A stretch of 64,000 bases of DNA from Sparassis latifolia (Eukaryota; Basidiomycota; Agaricomycetes; Polyporales; Sparassidaceae), in contig CM031555.1 of assembly GCA_018466975.1 (NCBI GenBank), positions 310,001 to 374,000 on the forward strand, read 5' to 3'. Each line of letters starts with the position of its first letter. The stretch's first letter is position 1. The notes beneath the pieces were generated by a model. The model was not told where the DNA came from. It saw nothing but the letters and a program-made list of their open reading frames with translations, and did not search any database. This document shows positions 34,822 to 44,887 of the stretch, piece after piece. A program made the translations under genes and the position numbers.

Positions 34822-37800
34822 ATGTCGACTCAGATGATTGCCATCACCAACTCGTTCCAGGTGACCCGCGCACCCCGCAAGCGATACATGCATTATGATG
34901 GTACGTGCAGATCAGCTCATCAGTCCCTGTGCGCACATCCTGACGGGCTTTTGTTATCAGTCTGTAAGTATCAGTGGATTAGCATTAGCACGTCTTAGGT
35001 GATTCACTTGATATGCTGCAGTGATCATGAACAGAGCCCAGCCGGAGCGCACGGAACCATTTCCTCCTCGCCGTGCTCACGAGATTATTCAAAAATTCCA
35101 GACTGATCATGTAACGGTGCTCGGAGGTGCAAGAGTAGTGTACGATGGCAGGGCAAATCTCTTTGTTGCGGCGGATATTCCATCTGGAGAGGCAAGTAGG
35201 ATTTCCATATCCTATGAATATTTTTTGACAAGCTCCTTAGTATGCCGTTCACATGGGTCTCAATGCGAATCGCGGGCATTTTGTCGTCAAGCTGAAGAAG
35301 ACGGCTATGATCGATCCAACGTACGTATCTTGGTGATTATTGATATGCTACTATTGAAGCCAAGGTGCACCAGGGACATTCTCAACTTAACTCGCAAAGG
35401 AGGCTTCACTCCTCATACGAGCTCGATGGCTGTTAACCTGGTGCAACTTATTGTTCGCCAGGAAGCCAATTTGTATGTGCTAAATCATCTGCATAGACTC
35501 GTATAGATTCGCATTTTGACTCGAGTCATATTAGGCGTCATGGCTTCCTTGCTGATGCTCGGTCATTTTATGTTCGCACGGGTGAGCGTGAATTAGATAG
35601 AGGCCTGAAAGCATGGAGGGGTTTTTTCCAGTGCGTGTCTGATTCTGCCCGGCTTGCTATAGATATTCATCGGCACTGTTGCAGGAGCGTTCGTCCAGTT
35701 CTTGGCAGACTATTGATCAACGTCGACACGTCAACGGCTGCAGTGTAGGCTTCTAGTTGTGACTTCATGTTCTTTCTCATGATTTTACCTAGGTACAATG
35801 ATGGTCCGCTGACCGCCTTGGCCATGAAATACCTTGATATACACAATTTGCGGGAACTTGAGAACTTGAAATCATCAAATATGAGGAAGTTGGAACAATT
35901 TCTCAAGGGTGTGCTCGTTGTAGTTACACAGCCGCAAAGGTCCTCAGCACAACGACGAGCCCGTGCAATCAGCGGTTTGGTACCTCAGGCAGGAGAATAC
36001 CGGTTTGAGAAAGATGGCGTGACTACGACTGTTAAGGTATCGCTCAATGCATTAAATTACATCCATTGTGTTGATCTCCGGAATGGATAGAATCACTTTC
36101 TCCAGCAACACAACTATCGCGTCCGGAACCCCAATCTTTTTGGTGTCAGGATAGGGAAGACTGCGGTTTTTCCAGCAGAAGTGTGCAATGTCGTTGAGGG
36201 TCAAATTTATCGAAAGAAGCTTTCTGTGTCTCAGCAGACTGCGTTTATCAAGTTTGCAACACAGGCACCTGCAGACAAGCTGAAGGCAATTGGAGATGCA
36301 ACTAAAGGGGATGTGAGTGATGTCAGACAAGGAATGCAGTTCCTATAGTCTCATATTACATTATAGGCACTGGACTATAAGGTGTCACTGAGCATGCAGG
36401 AGGCTGGCATGGAAATTAGTACAAGTCCTATCCAAGTCAATGGACGACTCCTTGAATCACCACCAATTGAATATGGTAGGAATGAAACTGTGGTGTGTAT
36501 ACATTTTTCATTGTCCTTGGTTACAAATTAATGTATGTTCAGACTATTAACAAGAAAACAGGGTCGTGGAATATTGTACGAAAGCAATTCTTTGCACCTG
36601 AAGCAATTAGGTGTTGGGCAGTGGCATGCTTTGAAAATGTACCTCCTCATGTGGTTGAGACGTTTGTATCTAAACTGTATGCAAATCTGACTAAACTTGG
36701 TATGTCATTTATCTGTGTGGAATAATGCAAGATACTATGGACTTCTCATTACAGGAACATGTAAGTATCTGGCTTTTTGTGTAAGAATATGCATCTAATT
36801 ATGAAAATAGATGTTCATTTGTCATCACCACCTATTGAATATGGTAATCCTGCAGAGGTGAAGAAGGCAAGTTATTATTTCTTATGCTTGCTAGTCAATG
36901 ACTGAAAAGTTGCAGACTCTTGAAAGAGCAGGAGAACTTGCACTTCAGAACTCAAATGTTCAACCTAAGAAAGTTGATTTTATACTTGTCATTCTACCTC
37001 AGAATGCTGCAGAAGTTCGGGCTCAGGTGAAGTATTGGGGGGATGTCTTTCGTGGAGTGTCAACACAGTGTGTGGTAAGTTCTTATACTTGATTAATTCA
37101 ATTATAGATATTAATATCTATATAGCGTGTTGGCAAATTTGAGACAGCGGGAGATCAATATTGCAATAATGTTGCACTTAAGTATGTTTTCTTTTTAATT
37201 TGCTTGTAAATTAGTCTGAAGTACTGAATTACTGATTTATAGGATCAATGCTAAGATTGGAGGTATCAATTCAGTGTTTGTATCTCCAGATGCAAAACAA
37301 TTTCTTGCTAGCACTATGGTTGTTGGTGTGTATTATATTATAATAGTTGCATAACTATTGTGATTCATTGATTTTTATAGGTGCTGATGTTAGTCATCCT
37401 GGACCTGGTATATTCAATAGGCCATCTATTGCAAGCCTAGTGGCATCTATGACACCAAGCATGTCAGTTTATAGATCTCAGATGCGACTCCAGGAACCAC
37501 GTCATGAGATTATAAAAGATTTGGAGAATATGATGTTGGTAAGATTATATATATTATTCAGTGGTTGCTGAAGTTACTGATATCCAAGAACAGGTTGCAC
37601 TACAGGAGTGGTATAACTTTCGCAAGCGGTCTCAGTTACCTAAGACAATCCTGTTCTATCGGGATGGGGTTTCTGAAGGTGAATTTGAGAAAGTGTTTAA
37701 TGAAGAGATTGGATATATTAGGAGTATGTTTTTCATCTGTAGATATACTAACAGATGAACTGACATAAGGTATAGATGCATTGAACACTGCAATAGAGGG

Positions 37801-38654
37801 GATTATGCATGCTGCAACAAGAAGTGGTATACAGCGAAGTGCTCCTGATAATCCACAGTTAATCTTCATTGTGGTTGGCAAGAGGTAATCTCCTCTTTCT
37901 ATGTTCTTTTATGAACTGATCCCAATGTTACAGACATCATATTCGGTTCTTTCCGCAGAATCCGTAAGTTATCTGTTTATTCTCATAATTTATCATAATT
38001 TATCACTAACCTTCTGTAGTCGTGACAGTGATAAGTCTGGCAATTGTCCCACAGGCTTTGTGGTTGAGGATCAAGTCACAAACACGGAATTATTCAGCGA
38101 GCACTACAAAGACTTCTACCTACAGTCCCATAGTGGGATAATAGGCAGTAAGTACATGCTCATCAGTATTCCTGTCAGTTTAATTGACTCCGGAATAGCA
38201 AGCCGGCCTGCACACTACATTGTTCTGCAGAATGAGACAAGTCTCGGTCTACAACAGTAAGATATTTTGTACAGCCAGAAACCAGTTTTTGAAATTTCCG
38301 AAAGTCTTCAGCAGGTTTCGTATTTGCTCTGCCATGTATATGCCAGTGCTACGCGCGCAGTGTCTATCCCTGCCCCAGTATACTGTGTGTCCTTTCATTA
38401 CGTGTTGAGATTCCCATTCTAATACTATCTCCGCAGATGCAGATGTAAGTCAATTTATTGTCTTTCTAGGAACATACTTACTCTTTGGAAAGCGGGTCTG
38501 TTCACGTGCAGCATACCACTTCCATCCCGACCAGAACCTGCACTTGGAGGAGAATTCGTCGTCTTCGAGCGATGCTTCCCGAGAATTTGATCTGGCCAAG
38601 TGGAAGTCAGCGTTCAAGGAGTCGGCTCTGAGCAGACAACTCTACTTTCTGTGA
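34822..38654 (+). CDS. AGO: Argonaute (AGO clade, DEDD catalytic tetrad)
   Basis: Core RNA-silencing nuclease that binds small guide RNAs. The ATG at 34822 starts MSTQMIAITNSFQVTRAP. Domains in order: N (FPPRRAHEIIQKFQ), linker 1 (LADARSFYVRTGERELDRG), PAZ (35800-36100 onward), MID (GGINSVFVSPDAKQFL region) and PIWI. Catalytic residues: Asp in GADVSHPG, the Glu finger in RHEIIKDLENM, Asp in ILFYRDGVSEGEF and a final Asp in PAPVYYAD (DEDD); slicer activity is therefore plausible. About 23 exons include a 6-nt micro-exon (36755-36760). Two introns use GC-AG ends (donors GCAAGT at 35192 and 36867). Between the exon ending at 38256 and the next one (CAGCAG acceptor near 38313) the frame fails by one base, although both sides read well. 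Exons at 36367-37884 are markedly AT-rich. The C-terminus ends SRQLYFL, the normal Argonaute length. Confidence 0.93.
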
Positions 38655-39205
38655 TGCTCCCTCTCCGTGCTGCAAGTTTCTTGCTCATATTTGATGATTT
38701 CACATCTGCGTCACTGTTGCACAATACCATGGTGACAGAGTAGTTGTAAAGGATCATGCTGGTCAGAGTCAGTTGTACGATATCATGTTGGTCATTGTTA
38801 GTTGCGCTGTATTGACCGGGGGTGAAATTGCACGTTGTAATACTGTGCCTGTCGAGTAGTCTGTTGTACGATACCTTGCGGGAATTGCACGTTCATCAGG
38901 CATTGCTTAGCCCTATAGCACTATGTGCGTTAAACATATATTCATCGTGGTCCGTTCCGCATTCATGACCAAAGCTACCTAGACGGACGATCCGTCACCA
39001 ACAGAAAGAGCACCGGCTGTCACAGTACCTGCACTGATGCCGATAACTCACCGGCACCCAGACTCATTACATACGTGACATACGTGAAAGTACATAGGAT
39101 ATAGCGAAATAGGATGCGGAGAAAGCGAAGCAGTCAGGTGGTGATAGGCAAATCGGCAAAGCAACATACGAAACATCCCTCACATACATCCCCACGGCCA
39201 TGTCC
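38655..39205. other. Argonaute 3' flank with short direct repeats
   Basis: No gene. Two unrelated words each occur twice: GTTGTACGATA at 38772-38782 and 38863-38873, and AATTGCACGTT at 38826-38836 and 38883-38893, giving an imperfect tandem arrangement with a period of about 60-90 nt. The right part is the 3' flank of NFS1. Confidence 0.5.
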
Positions 39206-41226
39206 TCAATGTTGGGCCCAGTTGATGGCGTTGATATCGATACCCTCCTGTACCATCTCCCACAGCGGGCTGGAACAAACGTAGTCAATTAGTGGTCAAG
39301 AGTGTTGGTCGGGACGGCGTACCTCATGTCGCGCAGTTTCTGGACCACCGACACGATCTTCGCGACGACAAAATCAATCTCCGCCTCCGTCGTGAAGCGG
39401 CCGATACCGAACCGCAATGAGGAATGTGCCATGTCCTCGGCGGCACCTACGACAACATCAGTAAACTGGGTCATCTTCGATCAGCATAGATCTTACCAAG
39501 CGCGCGGAGGACATATGATGGCTCCAGCGAAGCTGATGTACAAGCACTGCCGGAGGAAAGGGCAACATCCTACGTTGATATCAATCAGCCTTCGACATCA
39601 CCAAGAACGAACTCGAAAATTATACCTTGAGTGCCATCAGGAGAGACTCTCCCTCAACGTACGCGAAACTGAGATTCACGCAGCCTGGGTAACCGTGAAC
39701 ATCGCCGTTCCGCACGACGTGATCCACTTGAGTGTTGATGCTGGTGATGAGGCGGTTGGAAAGTTCAGTTATACGGGCATGATCCCTCTGCAGATCGAGA
39801 AAGATCAGTATCATGTGGATCGACGCCAAAGGAGCAATGAAACCAGAACTCAGTATCCCTGCACGATGGGTCTTCCTTCAGTCGGTTGCTACGATGGACC
39901 AGACATCGCCGCAAAGCTCACATCCCAAAAAGAATCGTGTACGATGTCATTGACGGACCTGTAAGGAAGGATACTCACCGCCATCTCTTGCTTAGCGATC
40001 CGTGCAGCCTCGCCCATGCCCACGACGAGTGCGGCTGGTAGTGTGCCGCTGCGCAGCCCCCTCTCCTGTCCACCACCATTGATAATCGGCTCGAGTCTGA
40101 CCCTGGGACGCCGGCGGACATATGCAGCACCGACGCCCTTGGGGCCATAGATCTTATGTCCCGACATACTCATGAGGTCGACGTTCATCTCATTCACGTC
40201 CAGTGGTATTTTGCCGGCCGCCTGTGCAGCATCCGTGTGGAGGTATACACCACGGTGCTTGCGAACCAAAGCGCCGATCTCTCTCATCGGTTGGATGACG
40301 CCGGTCTCGTTGTTCACTGTCATGACTGACACCAGGGAGGTGTCGGGGCGGATGGCGGCCTCGAGCTCGGCGAGATCGATGACGCCGTTGTGTTGGACGG
40401 GAAGGTAGGTCACGTCAAAACCTTCCTCCTGCAGCTTGCGGCATGAATCGAGCACACACTTGTGCTCCTGAACCGAGCCGGTGTGAGCAATACGGTAGAT
40501 CGAAAAATAGCGGTTGAAACGCACTGTTTGAGTGGTGATAACGTGCTTTTTGCGATCCTTGTGGAAACGAGCAACACCCTTAATGGACATGTTGTTTGTC
40601 TCCGTTGCACCTGAAGTAAACACGATATCTTTCGGGTCTGCGCCGATGAGATCTGCTACGTGCTATGCAATAACAATCAATCGTCCGCACAAAATCCGAC
40701 TGCGTTGCGCGCCTACCTTGCGTGCGTCCTCAACGGCCTTTTCAGCTTCCCAACCATATGCGTGTGTGCGACTGTGGGGATTGCCGTACTGGTCGGTGAG
40801 GTAAGGGAGCATCGCATCGAGGACCCGCGGATCTACGGGCGTCGTAGCCTGTACACATGAATGAGAGCCAGCCTGAGGATGAAGAGATACAGCGACAAAC
40901 CTGCATGTCGAGGTAAATGGGCCGTGCCTGTGCTCCCACGGCGCCTTCACGGCGAGGCATCTCAACCTTGAAGCCAAGCATATCTGCAATGGCACCAACA
41001 TTTTGTTCGAGTAAATCCAACCATGGAATAAGAGGTCAAACGTACCTGCTCGTGGTGTGAAATGGTCCTCGTAGGTGGAGGGTACATCGACGACGCTCGC
41101 CCGGTCGGCACCTGAAGGCTGCACTAAGGTTCGGCGAGCCTCCCTCGCCACCGCCAGCCTGGACGCGGCACCGAGGGCAGCGCGCGACACGGCCCTTGTC
41201 GCTTTTGTCGACACTCTGGACAACAT
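39206..41226 (-). CDS. NFS1: Mitochondrial cysteine desulfurase Nfs1
   Basis: PLP enzyme that takes sulfur from cysteine for Fe-S cluster assembly in the mitochondrial matrix. The ATG at 41226 starts an Arg/Ala/Ser-rich presequence ([19 protein letters not shown]). The mature part shows [45 protein letters not shown], the PLP-binding region with [10 protein letters not shown] and the Schiff-base Lys in [11 protein letters not shown], the RSGTLP loop, and the catalytic Cys in [21 protein letters not shown] (39480-39560). It ends INAINWAQH, typical of eukaryotic Nfs1. Several short introns are present, including one of 57 nt without a stop near 40480. All catalytic residues are present. Divergent from the SR gene, 313 nt apart. 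Confidence 0.96.
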
Positions 41227-41539
41227 GGTGGGCGGTAAGCAGGAGGGAGCGACCACAAAGTGAAGTTATCAGATAGACCGAGCAGCCGAAGTACTTGAGC
41301 GTTTCGTCACGCTTCCGCGGAAGGAGCGTGTGTAAGGAAGTCACGCGCAGCACCCAATTGGAACAACTCCCACGCCAGCAACCAGACTCCCGTCCAACGA
41401 TGCCGTCCCAGTCTCCGCTGCTTTCCCCAAAAGGCAATTCCCCACGCTGCGTGCGCACGGGCCACCGCTGCGGTTGCATTTCAACCGTTCGAACTCAGCC
41501 AGAATTCTGAACTCTCTCTCTCTCGTCTTTACCCTCACT
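41227..41539. promoter_or_regulatory. Divergent promoter region of NFS1 and the SR-protein gene
   Basis: The 313 nt between the two start codons. A TCTCTCTCTCTCGTCTTTACCCTCACT pyrimidine tract, interrupted by few purines, lies just before the SR-protein ATG, as often seen at highly expressed fungal genes. Shared regulation is inferred. Confidence 0.4.
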
Positions 41540-42842
41540 ATGGCTAGAAGACTTTATCTCGGCAGTAATGTTGTTCACCTCCTATTTCAAGCCAGAGGTT
41601 CTGAATCGCGTTGTTTTTGTCAGGACTGCCCCCCGATTCCCGTGCAGAGGATGTCTCTAAATTCTTCGACGGCTATGGTCGCATCGTCGACTGCCGCGTG
41701 ATGACTGGCTTTGGCTTCGTCGAGTTCGAGAGCTCGAGGGATGCTGAGGATGCTGTGCATCACTTCAATGGCAAGCCCTTCATGGGTGCCAAGTATGCTT
41801 GCTTGATACTATTCATTGTTGTTCTGGAGGTTGCTGACTTCTCACGAAGCATCGTTGTTGAATTTGCGAAGGAGAGCCGTCCCCGTAGGGATCCATACGA
41901 GTCCGAACGTGCTCCTCGTGCCAAACGTCCCCCTGGTTTCCGTCTAACTGTCTCTGGAATCTCCCGTGACACGAGCTGGCAGGTATGACATCCGACTTTC
42001 ACCTTTCTCTGGTCGTCTGCCTTGGCTTCGAATTCCTACGTGGCACGAGGACATGGGACCCATATCACAGTGGCATGCTTCTAGCTTCGTTTGTTGGATC
42101 ACGTTGGATCGGACCATTTTTCCTGACCGCTATTGGCCTCTGACTGGATGGACCCTGACAATGCCCTTCCTCCGATAGGACCTGAAAGATTTCGGTCGCG
42201 AAGCTGGAAGTGTGTCGTATGCCGACATCGACCGCGACAACCCTGGCGATGGGTCAGTGTCACCTTTCTTGTCGATATCGTTGTTGACGCCGCTACAGAA
42301 TCCTCGAATACCTTTCGCGGGAGGATGCTGAGCGAGCTGTCAAGGAGCTCGACGGCAAGGATCTTCGTGGTCAGGCCGTCCGTGTCTCCTTGGACCCCGA
42401 GGTAAGCGTGCATATGTCATTCGTTATCGCCATACTCACAGCTGCTTATCAGCGTTCTGGTCCTGACAACTATCGTCGCGACACTCGTCGTGACGACCGC
42501 CGTGACGATCGGTACGGAAGAGACGATCGTTATGGTAGAGACGATCGTGCTACCTATCGCCGAGAGCGGTCCCGATCCCCTCCTCGCCGCGCCGACTACG
42601 ACGATCGTCGACCCCCCAGGTCTCCCCCTCCTAAGAAGGATGTGGATGATAGACGGCCTGCAGGGTACGATGACCGGCGAGGAGGCTATTATGATGACCG
42701 AAGAGGCCCTGACCCTTATTATGATCGTCGCAGGGACGACGTCGATAAGCGTAGGGACGACCGCCGACGGGACGAGAAGGATGACCGCTACGACGACAGG
42801 CCCCCGAGGCATTCGAATGGAGATAGCGGTTGGACGCGCTGA
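41540..42842 (+). CDS. SR-family splicing factor (two RRMs, RS/RD tail; SRSF1/4-like)
   Basis: Nuclear RNA-binding protein acting in splice-site selection and mRNA export. RRM1 begins at residue 4 (RRLYLGRLPPDSRAED, RNP-1-like TGFGFVEFE). The second is the SR pseudo-RRM with its signature SWQDLKDF. The C-terminus is rich in DR, DDR and RRDD repeats with a few RS dipeptides (RERSRSPPRR), a mixed RD/RS domain. Exons: 41540-41564, 41624-41792, 41850-41982, 42179-42252, 42299-42401, 42453-42842. Exon 1 has only 25 nt, and intron 3 (about 196 nt) is the longest in this gene; long introns in SR genes elsewhere carry autoregulatory poison exons, which is not tested here. Confidence 0.93.
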
Positions 42843-43500
42843 GGAGGCCATGCTGTCCGGGTATCGTCCGTTGCATCAGTGGACCACGAAAGGTTCTCCC
42901 AAAATCGTTGTTGGACATGCTCTCGATAGGTTGAGTTCGTTGTATCGCACCGGAGTCGTGTACTTGTGGAAGGGTTATCCCGCGTTGGTGTTTCGTTCCT
43001 GGCCTCAGGATTCGTCGTGGTTCTCGAGGCCCGTGATGTCCGTGCAAGTCGTTGGACCGATGCATTAGGTCCGAATACTACGGCAAGACCTTTGAGTGTT
43101 GTTCAAGTCCGAAGGTTCTCAACGTCGCTTGAAACGAGTGGGCGGCGCTCTTCGAGGCAGTGCCGTACAAAGACAAGGATAGGCTGGATGCTGGGCGCTT
43201 TTGAGGTCAATGCGGCAATATGGGCGTTTGTGGATGCATACCTTTCTGTTCAATGGTGGCCTGCGTACCTTGAGGCGTTTATCAAAATCCGCTGATGCTC
43301 AATGTCATTCCCTGGGCGTTGGGCGCTGTTGGTGCTGTCGCTACGTGCAAGAATTTCGGTTGGCTCGTACGGGATCATCTGGAGGAAGTGCTCTCAGTGG
43401 GATAGTTGGGGATCGTTTCATCTATGTTGCAATCGCTATTTTTGTTGTAGATTACGTGTCAAATTGCATACAGACGGCTACACACATGCAGGTGGCACGG
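42843..43500. other. SR-gene 3' flank, no supported gene
   Basis: Frames such as MLNVIPWALGAVGAVATCKN (about 43290) are open for only 40-60 codons and lack a domain. Probably 3' UTR of the SR gene and spacer. Confidence 0.35.
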
Positions 43501-43529
43501 AGTGACACTTACATGGAATCCAGGTCGAA

Positions 43530-44734
43530 CGGATATCGCCGTCTCGAACGTTGAAGATGTCGTATGCGCTCGGTTCGTCGACAGTTGGCGAGATGCGCAC
43601 AAGACCTTCATGGAGCCTGCATTGGACACCCTATGGGAGCCTGACGCTGAACCAACCTGCAGCGTCACGTATACTTGTTGGGGACTCTCCTGGCCCGATC
43701 AGTGCGTAGTGACGAGTGGGTGCGGCTACTTGCAAATGCAAGGACAGGTTACCTCCCCTTGGACCTCGAGGTTGATCTCCCATGTTAATGGCGAATTTGC
43801 ACACACTATCCAGCTCCGGCATCAACATGCATGGGTGGGACCGGCTGCAGTTCTACGCACGGGGTGTACGCAGAGTGTCTTCGGAGCGTGGCTAACTTCT
43901 TGACCTCCAGTACGTGATTCGTCGCAGCGGGATGATACTCCTTCACATCTGTTGCTTCGCGAACTGAGGTCGAACTTAGCAGCAGATTCTTCGGACTTGG
44001 CTTTATTGTCATCATCGATTTGCTGGATAGCTATCCAGGTTGACTTTATAGCACAAATCGTAGCATCATCTGAATCCACTACTCCCTGCCGTGCTGTCGC
44101 AATACCGCTCCCCCAGGACGTGATTAACGATTTCAACGATGATATTTATCTTCTCTTAGAGAGACAGGGCAAGTACCACTTGCGCAGGACCGTCCCGTGA
44201 GTCAAGCTTCTCTCCTCGCTACCATCCATTCCTGCCGCTGCTTTTGAGATGCTTACTTCTCGCGGCCGTTTCACCAGTTTCCAAATTTTACAGGATACAA
44301 ATAAATCTGAACGAAGTGAGCCCGTCTTACTTACCCAAGGTGGACTGCTTCGTCCGTGGGCGGTTCTCGATATTGGACAGCGACCTACGGGGGCTGGTAG
44401 CGGCCTGGCTGAAATTGCGCTCGCTCGAAGTTCAAATCGTGACGGAATCTCGCACCCTTTATGTTACTGTATGGTTGAACCTCACGCGCCTCTCGGGATG
44501 TTGTGTTTGCCGTGGGTGGACGCGCGTCCCCTGCTAGTCCGCGGAGAGATGCTTTCCGCCAACTTGCATCGTCTGTCAAGAACTCTTGGGTTTGACCCTC
44601 TAGGGGAGAATGCAGTGTCTTTGTGCCGTTATCTCGAATTAATATTTCCGCATCTTGACTGCACGCTATTCATGCCTATGACCCCACAGAACAACGGGTC
44701 TCTTGTCCCTGATTCTGTGATGGCGAAGGCATAG
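43530..44734 (+). pseudogene. Degenerate F-box/LRR-like locus
   Basis: Fragments in different frames resemble parts of the agaricomycete F-box/LRR family. One is DAHKTFMEPALDTLWE near 43600, similar to the segment after the F-box. Another is RFSILDSDLRGLVAAWLKLR near 44370, similar to the conserved DsDL...aWP.L motif of the LRR part. A further open segment ends with NNGSLVPDSVMAKA at 44734. No start codon, intact F-box or exon chain could be found that joins these fragments without frame changes. It could be a decayed gene, or an active gene with several introns and assembly errors. Confidence 0.35.
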
Positions 44735-44887
44735 GCTCAACTGCGGTCTGCCAGATGGCAGCGATCGGCGCTGTAGAGAAAGGAAAGTCTTATCAAACAC
44801 GACGTCCTCTACTCGCTGGACGGTGCAATCTATGGTCTGGTGCACTAGGTGATCCGTTGACACACCCATACGTAAGGCGTTCCGTCG

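Noticed and set aside
34901..35021. A three-base exon TCT inside Argonaute intron 1
   Set aside because: Acceptor and donor signals exist around TCT and would keep frame, but a single intron from 34901 to 35021 also keeps frame and is simpler.
43290..43480. Open segment MLNVIPWALGAVGAVATCKN as a separate gene
   Set aside because: Closes after a few dozen codons and lies in the probable 3' UTR of the SR gene.
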